A stretch of 64,000 nucleotides of DNA, taken from assembly GCA_947579665.1 (NCBI GenBank), contig CANPUZ010000052.1:248001-312000 (forward strand), written 5' to 3'. The number at the start of each line of letters is the position of its first letter. Position 1 is the stretch's first letter. Under the pieces are notes generated by a model. It searched no databases and was not told where the DNA came from. It worked only from the letters and a program-made list of their open reading frames with translations. A program made the translations under genes and the position numbers. Below are positions 43,995-55,330 of the stretch, piece after piece. This DNA is from Sympetrum striolatum (Eukaryota > Arthropoda > Insecta > Odonata > Libellulidae).

Positions 43995-44860
43995 TAGGTA
44001 ATTTATTTATTTATTTACGGGCAGAGCCCTATTGCAAATCATGGTTACAACAAGGATTATAATCATTGCAGAAACTAAATAATGTAACATAATAAAACTC
44101 CTGAACATAATTTGAATTATAGCAAAGTTTACTGAAATGCTGTATTTGTCAACAGAATGCGGTAGAATATGAAATAAATGATCTTTGAATATTAAACAAT
44201 ACAAGATACAATCACAAAGATAAAAAGAAATACATAAAAATTAAAGGTATGAACATTTGTATACCCAATTAAAAGGAAGAAAGCAAATAACAGTTACAAA
44301 AAGGTTAAAATTATCACAGAAACTAAACCACATTAGACATAACAAAACTCACAGTTTGAAATATTAAGAAAGTCAACTCCATTACAGTATTTATTAGCCT
44401 CCCTCAAGATGCAATTGAATGGTAAATAAAACATGTAATTTCTAAGTAAGTAAGGAACATTAAAAAGAACAGGGTTTCTGGTCTAAAGGACTATTAAAAT
44501 TAATAAGAGAGAGCAGTTCAGGACATTTAAAAGAGCCATTTAAAATACTATGCAAAAATACGTTAATAATAATACATGGATATCCATTTTTGAACCTTTT
44601 AGATGGTCATGTATCGCTGAATTCAGTTTGTAAAGATTAATGTTTTTCTTAAGAAATATAATGAGATTGAAGATACAAAATGCAGGTGAAGGCATTATCT
44701 TTAGTAATTCTGTTTTAATACTCTTATTTTTTTTATTTATGATAATGTTATATTCATCCACAGATTGTAAGCTTTACGTACACAGATTATAGATTTCCAT
44801 TGATCCAAAATACATAACAAGGGGAGACTCTTACTTTTGTCCGAGGATTTGATGAAAAGT
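43995..44860 (-). pseudogene. LINE C-terminus and 3' end (minus strand), inverted partner of 49.36-50.2 kb
   Basis: Minus-strand frames give KINLYKLNSAIHDHLKGSK and then, in other frames, LLSLINFN-like and VPCS-like text, matching the final part of CR1/Jockey-type ORF2 (CxxLLxLINFxVPxRxxR). The 3' end is the complement of ttacgggcagagccctattg with a (TAAA)n tail at 43999-44015. The plus-strand sister copy shares all of it. Dead. Confidence 0.72.
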
Positions 44861-45399
44861 TTTGTGGTGATGCAGGAAGTTGAGTAATTAAAAAGTTTAT
44901 AGCTGTTCGTCTAAATGGGCCTTAGTTTTGTTGCAATGATTAATTTAAAATTGACAATCTGAGTATAGGCAATCCTGCATTACAAACCCACTCCACAGTA
45001 AATCTGTAAGGAATAACCCACTGTTTTCGAGTAATTCCCAAGTCTTATTTTAATTTATATTTTCCTTGTTTATCACTGATAGACATAAGGGCGATATTTC
45101 CATTATTTCACCCGATATCCGATAGAATAACCTTATTTCATCAGAATGAACTTCGATGACGGAGAGCCTTGCTAATCAATGAATAAAAATATGTACTTTT
45201 TATGTAAAAGTGCATATTTTCTGAACATATCTTCTGAACCACTATTGTTTAACAGCACACGTACTTTAAAGAATCTCATTAATGAATGAATATCCACACA
45301 TTCCATGTTTGGCTTTATAAGCAACAAATTAGGCCAGAAAAATGTTATGATTTAATAATGATATTATCGCTTGTAAGGCCAATAAGACACTGTTATAAG
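44861..45399. other. No recognisable gene
   Basis: 540 bp without a motif, terminal repeat or tail that I can support. Confidence 0.4.
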
Positions 45400-45630
45400 A
45401 AACCTACAGAAATGCAGTAAGAATACCAGGGAGAAAGCGTACTTAACATTAGCCTATTCCAGATACGCAGAAAGCATTTGGGATCCTCATGAAAAGGGCT
45501 TAATTAAAAAAAGCCGCAAGTTTTGTTTTGAGAAGCTACGATAGGAGAAGCAGTGTAATGATTAAAGAGCTAGGATGGGAGAAACTGCAAGACAGAGGTA
45601 AGATAAAACGGCTGAGTACCGTATACATAT
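45400..45630 (+). pseudogene. LINE reverse-transcriptase C-terminal relic
   Basis: With one frameshift the plus strand reads SRYAESIWDPHEKGLIKKA and SFVLRSYDRRSSVMIKELGW followed by EKLQDRGKIKRLSTVY. This corresponds to the post-RT segment LVRxxLEYAxxVWDPxxxxxIxxIExVQRRAARFVxxxYxxxSSVxxMxxxLGWxxLxxRR of I/CR1-type LINEs. The rest of the element is gone. Confidence 0.75.
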
Positions 45631-46699
45631 AAAATGCACTGGCGTATAAGACACAGCAAAGTTTTTGGGACTTTATTCTACAATATTTCAATGTAGCCAC
45701 GTATAGTACACATATTTCCCTACAATTCTATTTCTGTCACTTTAATTCTGTCAAGCAAAGCAAAATTAACTTTAAATTAGACTTAACAAGATATTTTCAT
45801 GCCTTAATGGAGGAAGAAAAACCTATAATAATGTTTATTACTGACTTTACCCCATTTACGGATTAAGAATCATAAAAAATGGCATAAAAATAAAAATGGA
45901 AAATTTAAAATTACAATAAATGAAGCACAATTTTTGAACTTATTATACACATATGCAATTAATTGAGATATAATTGATACATGTAAGAAAATTGCAATAA
46001 AATACGTATGTAAAAATTGAAAATAAAAAGCAGATAAGTTTAAAGAAGTAACATTAGTTGTAAAAAGCTATTGACAAATATAAAATTGTTACAAAGCAAT
46101 TTAGTGTATGGTGCACACAATATTATTTTATAGAATGTAGATATATAAGCATATAAAGTAAATGAAATAAAAATTTAGGGAATTGTAATAAGAAAATATA
46201 ATAATACTTAAATTTTAATTCACAGTCATCACGAAGAGAATGATCTTACCCATAAGAAATACAAAGTTTAAGATAAAAACACATCAATTTATATCAGAAA
46301 CTCAAATTTCTTTTTAATGATTCAAGACCTATATTATGTATATCACACAATAAATTACAGTTTCTGATTGCTTTAAGTATAAGTTAAATGTGAGAATAAT
46401 TCCTTTTTGTCTGCTTAGTTATAAATACTAAGCTATGATGCTTTATCTAAATACTCATGAAAACATATGCTAAACCTTGTACTATAAACATGCATTTTTG
46501 TAAAGGGATTTTCTGGTATAAGATAAATAAATAAATAAAATGATTTGTATTATAGTCCATTTCCTAGAATGTTTAGGTTAGTGAACTGTCTTCCTGAAGA
46601 AATAGATTTTCGGGTGGTCTAAAATATTTAAAGAACCAATAAGATCATTACTTATTCTTATATCTTTGGGTTGTTATTAAGTTGTTATTTGCTGGTAAC
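45631..46699. other. AT-rich sequence with a trace of an ACCGTAT-type element
   Basis: Near 45617 'gtaccgtatacatataaaatgcactggcgtataagacac' resembles one end of the TACCGTATTT...TATAAGACGCAC family found intact at 48.22 kb. The remainder, more than 800 bp, is AT-rich with no recognisable gene. Confidence 0.4.
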
Positions 46700-47145
46700 C
46701 TTCAATTTTATGTGGCTATCGAAGCCAAAGAAGATTGTGATTAGCTCCAACAAGGAATTGAGAATTTAATTTCATGGCGTGCAGTGGGCAATATGCATCT
46801 TTACTCTGATAAGTGTAACAGTTTTTAATTTGTATATTCTATTTTATATCAATCTTTACAATTTCCTCTCTTGTAAAGCTTTGTATTCTCTTGATGAATT
46901 TAATAATGGTCATTTCGTAATATGATTTTGTGTATTGCTCGTATGATTCTTTATTGTGATACTTATGATTGATTCTTATGTTTATGATCTTTTCACCGTG
47001 TCTTTGACTTTATAATGTAAGGCTAATGAGACAAATAAAAGTTAATATCATAAAAGTGCCAAACCAATATTCTTTATCTTATAAAATCAATAACAAGCCC
47101 CTTCAAAGACTTTCCTATTGTAAAATATTTAGGTATTACTATGAC

Positions 47146-47418
47146 CAGGGCCGGATTTCCCAACAGGATAACTAGGCTTCAGCGTAGGGCCTCAAGATCA
47201 AGAGGGGCCTACATTCAAATCGTTAGCAAAATTATAATTACACTATTCTAAAAACAGTGAACACTAAAACACTGCACCGAAAATTAATTGAATACATATT
47301 GATATATATCACAGTAATGATGTATTTTTTTATCTCTCATGTAATTTACAAACTTAAAAATGGGAGGTGAAAGGGCCTCATAAGTGGAATAGCCTCTTTT
47401 CATCTAAATCCAGCCCTG
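47146..47418. mobile_element. 273-bp hAT miniature element
   Basis: Ends cagggccggatttccca and aaatccagccctg, flanked by actatgac (47138-47145) and aatatgac (47419-47426), an 8-bp duplication with one mismatch. In the array LINE copies the site is uninterrupted (attactatgac). The family name is not assigned beyond hAT. Confidence 0.87.
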
Positions 47419-47754
47419 AATATGACGTATAATTTGACTTTCTGTGTTCACATTGACAATATCTGTAATAAAGCGGCCCAACTTATCAGTTTTAAAAGTA
47501 GAGTATCAGGTACTTTATGTCTGTCTTGAAACACTCTCTCAGTAATGCAGTGTTAAAAATAGTTTACTTTGCAAATTTTGATTTTGTTAGCATCCCATGT
47601 CATTGTTCTTTGGGGCTCATCCTCCCAATTAATTGATGTTTTTAAAATACATAGAAGATTAGTTCGCTCAATGTGTAGTGCTCCCTATCGAGCTCCTTGT
47701 AAACGATTGTTTAGAAAATTAGGTCTATTAACTGTTCCCTGCATCTATGACCTT

Positions 47755-47977
47755 CAGGGATGGATCCAAGGGGGTGGTCCTGGGGGTCCGAAATATCACT
47801 TGTGCCTACTTTTTGAAAATGAAACTCAAATAACGCAAATAAACACGCAATTTAATAAGCAATCACTAGCAAAGAAATTTGAGTTTGTCTAACACAAGTC
47901 ACATTTTGTGAAAGCCGAAATATCTGTTATTTTTAAATTTTGCGATCGGACAAAACATTATTCTAGATCCGTCTCTG
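47755..47977. mobile_element. 223-bp hAT miniature element (sister of 43304-43549)
   Basis: Ends cagggatggatccaaggg and ttctagatccgtctctg; flanks atgacctt (47747-47754) and atgtcctt (47978-47985) match at 7 of 8. It interrupts the Jockey-type reading frame between CIYDL and a frame continuing as VTFARKN, so excision in silico restores continuity of the frame. It shares most internal sequence with its sister. Confidence 0.9.
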
Positions 47978-48221
47978 ATGTCCTTAATCTTGTAACTTTT
48001 GCAAGGAAAAATGTTTGATGAGAATTGTGACTATCATAGCTACTATCCTAGGAGATGTAATGATCTTCATACTGTGGAAAAAGTACAAATAGTTATGACA
48101 TACTTCCACAAGACATCGCCAGAGACGGTGAATTTGATTTTCATGTTTTTAAGCAAAATCTTAGAATTTGTTCCCAGGGCCTTATGGCTAGTTGCAATAA
48201 ATATTACCTCCTTCAATAAAA

Positions 48222-48744
48222 ATACCGTATTTCCCGGCCTATAAGACGCACCAGCGCATAAGACGCACCTTGATTATTCAGGTGAGAATTTACGAAAAAA
48301 CTCATACTTTGTTACATATGGTTGAGTGCCAGTAAACTCTTTATCCCGAGAGATACAATGTATTAGCATAGGGATGACATCTCCGTTAGCCCAATGTGTA
48401 TAATAACCACATGCGAGATTAAACTAAACGTGCTACATTGTATGCATTTCCGATTTGCTTGGGAATTTTTTAAAAGGAAGTTCTGTCATCGAAATATTAA
48501 AACTGTATTGCTTACTATTTAATCAAAAAAAGTGTTATTATCGAAATTTGTAATTAACTGAACTATTTTCAATGCCTTCAATATGATAAAAAATACTTAA
48601 TGGTATGCATTTATCCCGGCGAATCGGCTTGCTTATTATAGGATGGAGTTATACCCGTTTGCCATCGGCCCATAAGACGCAGTGTGATTTTTGAGCATAT
48701 TTTGGAGTAAAAAAGTGTGTTTTATAGGCTGGGAAATACGGTAT
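48222..48744. mobile_element. ~520-bp element with ACCGTATTTCCCGGCCTATA ends
   Basis: Left end accgtatttcccggcctata, right end tataggctgggaaatacggt; next to both ends lie gacgcac-like blocks (ataagacgcacc; ataagacgcagtg). The flanks are palindromic (aat/att), so a 2-bp AT or TA duplication cannot be separated from the ends. This end sequence is widespread in animal genomes; I do not assign a superfamily with confidence. No coding region. Confidence 0.78.
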
Positions 48745-49359
48745 TATCCTTTAATCTATTCAGAAAATTAAATAAATCAATCCGAATGTTACTTGGTGGA
48801 ACTTCATTAAAAAAAAAACACCTAAATTTGCGGAATTCGTACAAGTGTGTTTTTTAAAATTCAGATCATCTTTATAAACTTATCTTTTGGACAAATGCCT
48901 CTACTGCATGGAGGATTTCTTTTTGACTGACTAATTGTACTATATTTCCATGTTTGTTATTTTTATTGACGTCTCCTATACAACTGTGTATTGTCTTTGG
49001 AATAATAAAAGTCTATTCTATTCTAGAGATGTCACCGACCCAAAAATCATTGCTATCTTATGTGAAACTTTGGTTCGCTCCATATTGGAGTACTGAATTA
49101 ATGTCTGGTTTCCTTATCAAGAAGTATACACGAATAAGCTTGAGAAATTGCAAAAGAAGTTACCAGAATGATAGAATATAAGTTATGCTACTCATACCTG
49201 TGAATACCATATGATCAAATTAATTCTCATTTTATATACCTCATTTAGAACAAAAGAGACAGTTTATTCTCCTTAAATACCTCAAAAAGTTAACTGATTA
49301 CAAAATTGACTCTGATTATATTGATCTATTATTTTTGCATAATATTTTAAATGTGAGAC

Positions 49360-50195
49360 AAAAGTGAGAGTCTCCCCTTGTTATGTATTTTGGTTCAATG
49401 GAAATCTATAATCTGTGTATGTAAAGCTTACAATCTGTGGATGAATATAACATTATCATAAATAAGAGTATTAAAACAGAATTACTAAAGATAATGCCTT
49501 CACCTGCATTTTGTATCTTCAATCTCATTATATTTCTTGAGAAAAACATCAATCTTTACAAACTGAATTCAGCGATACATGACCATCTAAAAGGTTCAAA
49601 AATGGATATCCATGTATTATTATTAACGTATTTTTGCATAGTATTTTAAATGGCTCTATTAAATGTTCTGTACTGCTCTCTCTTATTAATTTTAATTGTT
49701 CTTTAGTCATTACCAGAAACCCTGTTCTTTTTAATGTTCCATGCTCACTTAGAAATGTTTTATTTACCATTTAATTGCGTTTTGAGGGAGACTAACAAAT
49801 ACAGTAATAGAATTGAATTGATTAAAGTTTAAAACAGTGTATTCAGGAGTTTTGTTATGCCTAATGTAGTTTTGTTTCTGTAATAATTTTAACTTTGTTG
49901 TAACTGTGATTTGCTTTCTTCCTTTTAATTGGGTATACAAATGCTTATACTTTTAATTTTTATATATTTCTTTTTATCTTTGTGAATATATCTTGTATTT
50001 TTTAACATTCAAAGATCATTTATTTCATATTCTACCGCATTCTGTCGACAAATACAGCATTTGAGTAAACTTTGCAATAATTCAAAATTTCAGGAGTTTT
50101 ATTATTTTAAGTTGTTCAGTTTCTGTAACTATTACAATCCTTGTTGTAACCATGATGTACAATAGAGCTCTGCCCGTAGATAAATAAATAAATTA
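49360..50195 (+). pseudogene. LINE 3' end inserted into the host LINE (plus strand)
   Basis: Homologous, in opposite orientation, to 43995-44860: EYNIIINKSIKTELLKI, KNINLYKLNSAIHDHLKG, then NGSIKCSVLLSLINFN and VLFNVPCSLRN, the last two being the LLxLINFxVPxR block of CR1/Jockey-type ORF2. It ends in agctctgcccgtagataaat plus a (TAAA)n tail. The host LINE resumes at acttgttcagtttgatttc. Stops make it dead. Confidence 0.78.
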
Positions 50196-50489
50196 CTTGT
50201 TCAGTTTGATTTCTTTCCATAATTCAATCAGCGTTATCCAAAACTCTTTCATGCTATGACTTACTATGTTTCTAATCCCATTTACCATATGATGCGCTTA
50301 GCTAATAGAAATGTAGATATTTTTCAGCAGATCCCTTATCAGTGACTTGCATTTATTTTATATTTATACTTTTTTAATATGTATACTACAATGAAATGTA
50401 ATTATCATATCACTAACAACTATTATGTATTTTATTCTACATAATGTAAACTTGTAATGTATCATATTCATTGTAAAAGGGTTGCCCAT

Positions 50490-51285
50490 GTATTGATTGA
50501 AAAAACAAAAGAGTTGATATCCCTACAATTTGATTGAGATTTCCTTTCATTCAACTCTCATTATGTGTGCATTATTAATTGTCATGGGTTTGTCTGACAG
50601 TAAATTTTTATAAATATCGTATATGTTCAGCGTATAAGTCGACCCCAGAAATTTTGAGTTGAATTTCAGGTTTTGCCGTATGTTCAGCGTATAAGTCAAC
50701 CCAAAAACTTCCCATGTTATGAGATGAAAAACTATATAAATATAAAATAGCTTAAGGATTATTTACCACATAAGATTAAGATGCTAGAATTGTTTCTTTT
50801 AGCTGCCATGTCAACTTATCGCCTCTGCCTAAATTACACACCTCTTTTTAGTTGGTATCACTCAGTCTACACAAATAAAAATGCCTTAGGAAACAAACAT
50901 AATGGTTATAAAATTCATTTTAGAAATAATGGTAATATAGAGTGGTAATATCAAATCGCGACACTGCGCTAAGTGGAATCATAACGATCATATAAACAAA
51001 AACAAACCATGATGTGCTTATTGATCTTCATTTGTAAAAAGAAAACATCAAAATATGTTTTAAATTTTTTTAAAATAAAAATATGATATCTCCGTTAATT
51101 AAACTTGCCCAAAATTGGTTTCAGTAAGAAATAATTGTGGTGAGTTTGTGCACAACAAGTGTTAAGGAGGCAGTTTCACTTATTTATCCCTCAGTGGTAA
51201 AGGGTTAAATTTTGTTTGGCGTATAAGTCAAAGTATAAGTCCCTTGTTTTTGATAATTTTTTACGCTTCAAAGGTCAACTTATAG
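50490..51285. mobile_element. Non-autonomous DNA element with GTATAAGTCGACC ends (copy 2)
   Basis: The left end gttcagcgtataagtcgacc occurs twice in tandem about 60 bp apart (near 50632 and 50682), and the right end is cttcaaaggtcaacttatag. It is uninterrupted at the site where the 15.9-kb copy carries the 502-bp insert. No coding region. Confidence 0.6.
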
Positions 51286-51289
51286 GGGA

Positions 51290-52372
51290 TAGGGGATCAA
51301 AATTCTAACCAAGTTCCACAAGTGCCACCGACTTGAAATTTTTAGGACTTTATGGCCATGAAGTGTAACCTCCAGGAAAAAGCCGACTTTGAACCTCGGT
51401 GTCATGGGTTTGATTCCAGAAGGCCCCCAAAGTCGCATTTTTCTCCATAAGAATACATGGCGGGGATTTTCGAAATTTTTTTGTGGCACTTCCCAGAGAA
51501 GGAGAGAGTTGAAATTCGAGGGATCTCTAGGAGCCGTGCATATCTAACGAAAATGAAAAAGTCCTCTTCGAATATTGTCCATGGTTCGATGCTAGGTCGA
51601 GGCAAAAATCGGCCGTTTAAAATGCATTGTGGCGATTTTTATGATTTTATTTGGACCCCTTCCCGATGGCAAGGAAACTTGAAATTCGGCATGGGCTTAG
51701 ATATCATAAATATATTTCATAATCAAATTTTAGATATTTGCTGATGGTCCTTGGTTGGATCCCAGAGGACCATTTGCACTTCTCAATGCATTTCTTATGG
51801 AGATAACGGAAACAAATTTTAGGTACTTCCCGGCATAATATCGACTTCAAGCTTTGCGAAAAATAAGATCAAGTTGTTACATATCAAACTGTGCATTCAC
51901 TACTATTAATGTGTCCTGGGTTCGACACCAGGCGTCTCTACAATCAGTAACTGCTCCGATTTTTAAGAATTACTTTGAACCCCTTCCCAAAATGTAGAAA
52001 CTTTAAATTCGGCATATAGATAGAGATCGTAAATAAATTTCAAAAACATGTTAAATTTCAATGATCGTCCTTGGTTCGAATCCAGACAGCCATTTACATT
52101 CGTGAAAATTAGAATGCCTTTCGAGGCAGTTGTAGCCAATACTTCTGCTTGAATATTCACACATAGTTAAAGATGGTGATCTTCTATTGTGCTGCATAGT
52201 AAGTTCACAGTAAAGACCCGGGTTCGATGCCTGACGATGAAATTGCAGCCAATTTTAAGAGTATTTTCAATCCTTTTTATTTTCTTTTGAGCACCGTCCC
52301 AATACGATGCCGATATGAAAATAGTGTTGTCGATCTGCTTGCAGTATGCAAGCTACATTTTACTCATATTCT
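51290..52372 (-). repeat. Modular repeat with six evenly spaced B-box-like motifs (copy 3)
   Basis: Motifs lie at 51406, 51583, 51753, 51918, 52073 and 52221, with spacings of 177, 170, 165, 155 and 148 bp, nearly the same series as the 23.7-kb copy. The right end has the gcttgcagtatgcaagc hairpin and tacattttactcat. The left end is eroded. Module order is conserved, so the six modules are an old fixed structure and not a recent expansion. Confidence 0.75.
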
Positions 52373-52661
52373 GTATGGAAGGAAATTTGCCATACTCTGG
52401 CTTCTTACCCCTGGAGTAGTTCACATTTTAAGTATTATTAATTGAAGTTTTATAAGAAGTATATTAGTTTTTTGGTACCTAAAATTACACCAGCGGAAAG
52501 TAGATTAAGAACTATGTATGTACTTTTTATGGGGTAAAATCAAATTTTAAATATTCTATGCGAGCAAATATTTGTGCTGGCTCAGCTAGTAAGAGATAAA
52601 AGCAGTGTTGATTTGGATTCCAAGGGTAATGTCTCCCCTCTCTTGCGACAGTCATTCTTAA
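52373..52661. other. No recognisable gene
   Basis: Unassigned AT-rich sequence that leads to the TTAA bordering the next candidate element. No motif seen. Confidence 0.4.
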
Positions 52662-53498
52662 CCCTTTGGCACCTGTTGTCGTCCATAGATGAGGGAGGTT
52701 TTCCTACGCCAGAGAACAAACATCGTCTATAGACGACGTAGATTTTCCTACACAAATGAATGAACGTCGTTTATAGAAGACGCAGGTAGAAATGGTCAAT
52801 GGGTGCGGATTATAACCCTTGAACGTGGGATTTCCGTCCCTTTCCTCGGCGAGCTCGTAAGGATATATATTTTTGCACTCATTTTGCCAATAAATTAATT
52901 TTGTGATTGTTGTTAATTTTGCATTGGAAATAATATCCTTGTCTTACGCTGATATTGTACAACTTTTAAACAAAACGCTAGAGTTGATATTAATGTATTT
53001 ACAATACTTTCACAAGAAAATTCTGATATGAAAAATACTCTCCTTACTTCTTTGCCGGTCCAAAGCCTGGATGTGATAGAGGGATGGAAAATATGTTTTG
53101 TTCTTAATACATGAAAACCATGTGAAAATATAGTAAATATGTAAATATTAATGCTAGAACTTCGTTTAAAAGTTGTACATCTCTAGCGCAAGACATTGCA
53201 TTTATTTTCAATGTTAGATTGACAAAAATTACAACAAATAATCATTTACCAAAACGTGTGCAAAAACATTTAGTTTCAGAGAATTCCTCTGACTGGCGGT
53301 CGCAACCGGATGTTAGCCCCCCACGGGGTTTATGACGATAGGGTCAGAAATCCCACGGCTGAGGACTCAAATATGGGCAAATTTTACACCTGGAGGCAGC
53401 AATGCTCAAAAACGTCTCCGTACATCAGGAAAGAATTTCTCCTCGAGTCCCTCGGCAGACCGTAGAAAATTTACGCCGAGCCTGCCATCGCGAAAGGG
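52662..53498. mobile_element. Possible piggyBac-like element between TTAA sites
   Basis: TTAA (52658-52661) plus ccctttggcacc at the left, and cgaaaggg plus TTAA (53499-53502) at the right. Only CCCTTT is strictly inverted, which is short for piggyBac. The left subterminal region has diverged palindromes (cgtctatagacgacg, cgtcgtttatagaagacg). The GC-richer right half (gttagccccccacggggttt) has no coding signal. Low-confidence assignment. Confidence 0.4.
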
Positions 53499-53502
53499 TT
53501 AA

Positions 53503-53856
53503 TGAAGTGTGTCAACGAAAAATATCTCAAATAAGCAATTTCATATGAATTATGATTATCTCATGACACACCATTATTTTTCAACGATTATTAGGCAATA
53601 ATTTTCCACATTTTATACCAAAGGAAGCAGTTTCGTTATGAAGCATGAATCAATAAAATAATGTGTCAACTCAAAATAAGACTCCACTGTAAGTAAAGGG
53701 AAGCCCAAAATTCGAGCATCGGACTCTGAAAAATCATTTGCCTGCGAATGTAATGCGCTTCTTAAATTTATGTACATGCAATTCATTTCAATTGAACTTG
53801 AATGATTTAATGAGTGAAAAAGGCACACTGGCACTAAGATGTTCCCAGTTGGATAA
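53503..53856. other. No recognisable gene
   Basis: 350 bp without a supported feature. The minus-strand frame 53613-53948 overlaps the end of the neighbouring repeat and is considered accidental. Confidence 0.4.
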
Positions 53857-54368
53857 GAAAAAATCTGATGTGGCCAGCACATGACTTTCTCCATAAATAT
53901 AAGATGTAAATATTTATCTACGAAAGTATTTTCGAACTCTATATTCAATCTAAACTTGGAAGATAAGTGATTTATTTATATCACATTATCTTTTACGTCA
54001 CAAACATTATAAATAATGTTTTTCAGGACATTTCGATGAAAAACGTTGAAATGGCCTTTCGCCCCAGTGCCCAGAGCTCCCGCAACGTACATAATCAGCA
54101 ACTTCCCGTTTATCAGTATTTCAAAAATAACTACGACACAATCAGTGATATGAAAATATGTATAAAAATAATAGTATATACCTAAATATCATATTTATGG
54201 ATATATTTTGAAAACCGGAAATGAGCTTTGAAGAATGAAGCTCAACTTCCAGTTAACCTATTTACTCCAAAAACTAATCAACTCTGACAGCACACACCAC
54301 AGTTTGGTATTGATACGACTAATTGTTTTTATGTTAGAGCGCCCACTATCACACACACACATACATAC

Positions 54369-54409
<41 letters not shown>

Positions 54410-54534
54410 TCATTCCGAAAATGGTCAAAACGTGTTCTAGGGATCCCAAAATGTGTATTTCCGTAGAAATCTCGAAGTCGAATTTTTTCATGAAAACAAT
54501 ACTTTCTCTATACTACGTATATGGAGAAAGTAAA
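53857..54534 (-). mobile_element. ACTTTCTCC-ended element, single-unit copy (minus strand)
   Basis: Starts aaatctgatgtggccagcac then atgactttctccataaat, and ends tatatggagaaagtaaaac; the interior has ggaaatgagctttgaagaatg and one gagcgcccac block near 54345. It retains one internal unit where the plus-strand copies have two. A (CA)n tract lies at the same internal position as the TG tract of the 33.0-kb copy. Confidence 0.75.
54351..54405. repeat. (CA)n microsatellite
   Basis: About 27 CA dinucleotides with occasional T substitutions (cacatacatacaca). It is an integral, length-variable part of the surrounding repeat and creates misleading Thr-His frames on one strand and Cys-Val frames on the other. 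Confidence 0.95.
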
Positions 54535-55330
54535 ACGAATAGAGATACAAGGTGGGGGCTAAAATTTAATTTAGAGGCTGATGCAATGAAAATAGAAATG
54601 TCTATTAAAATCTTTTATAGAAGATAAGACTACCAGCCTCAGTTTTTAGATGAAATTCTCAAGTATAGAGGGTTAAAGAGAGATCTTAACTTCATGCTGG
54701 CTAAATGTTTTGTGCATATGAAAAGGAATCTCTTTCACAATGGAATTGTGGCAAACCTGGGTATAGAGATGTCCATATTATGACATTGGACCCTCCTGGA
54801 TATCTCCTGACATCCCATCTTGCTCAACTTTGTTCTTCAACGTGAATGTTTGTCAGTACCTCTCCATTTTTCTATAATCAGGTTGCCGTGTCTCCTAGAT
54901 TGCGGTTAAAATTAAAGCATTACTCCAAATTGATGTTGGAAATAAAAGCTACAAGCGGCATATAGGCATTTGTTACCAGAATTAGATGTCTAAAATACAC
55001 CATGATTTAGATACTTCATTTCATTTAAGCATAAATCCACTGTGAGATACTTCAATTCTGAACAGCAACTCATTATGGTTGGATAGCACAAGAGTACAGA
55101 AGTCCATCTCAGCAGCTAGTGAGAATTTAAAATTAGAGACATCAAAGAAAATGACTTTTAGTAATTGAAGGTGAGCAATAATTACAATTTCACGGATGAA
55201 AGAACTGAGGCTACTATCCTTCAAGATATGAAATATAAAATTAAAGGAAAAGCTCTGGCAAACAAGTACCTCACCAATGAAAAGAAGATAACTTCAGAGG
55301 TCACGGGATTTTAACCACATCTGTACATCG
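54535..55330. other. No recognisable gene
   Basis: 800 bp with short frames in both directions and no motif that I recognise. Near 54640-54720 a frame reads RGLKRDLNFMLAKCFVHM without a family match. Confidence 0.4.

Larger units (their letters stand above)
47511..49022 (+). pseudogene. Jockey-type LINE inserted into the host LINE
   Basis: Frame order: LKIVYFAN, then LWGSSSQLIDVFKIHRRLVR and MCSAPYRAPCKRLFRKLGLL (post-RT region), and after a miniature element RKNMFDENCDYHSYYPRRCN and VNLIFMFLSKILEF. The HSYxxR block and downstream end match Jockey-type C-termini. The 3' end carries a (TATTC)n tail (gtctattctattctag) abutting the host's 'agagatgtcacc'. The element is 5'-truncated and contains two short DNA elements. 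Confidence 0.78.
46700..50470 (+). pseudogene. Host LINE of the array type, broken by four insertions
   Basis: Around 46735 a frame reads DCDxLQQGIENLISW and NMHLYSDKCNSF, the RT region before the thumb (DCxxLQxDLxxLxxWxxxNxMxLNxxKCxxxxF). This is followed by the same sequence as the array's second LINE relic (VKYLGITM), then after insertions by PKIIAILCETLVRSILEY and YTNKLEKLQ near 49030-49160, and a tail region at 50190-50470. It retains more of the RT than the array copies and lacks their internal deletion near the 3' end. Non-functional. Confidence 0.75.

Noticed and set aside
44540..44761. Two nearly identical open frames (44540-44761 minus and 49437-49649 plus) suggesting a small conserved gene pair
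   Set aside because: Both lie in copies of one LINE 3' region, followed in other frames by the LLSLINFNVP-type C-terminal block; similarity reflects repeat copies and not selection on a gene.
54235..54627. 130-residue frame rich in Thr-His
   Set aside because: It reads through a (CA)n microsatellite within a repeat and has no homologous frame in sister copies.
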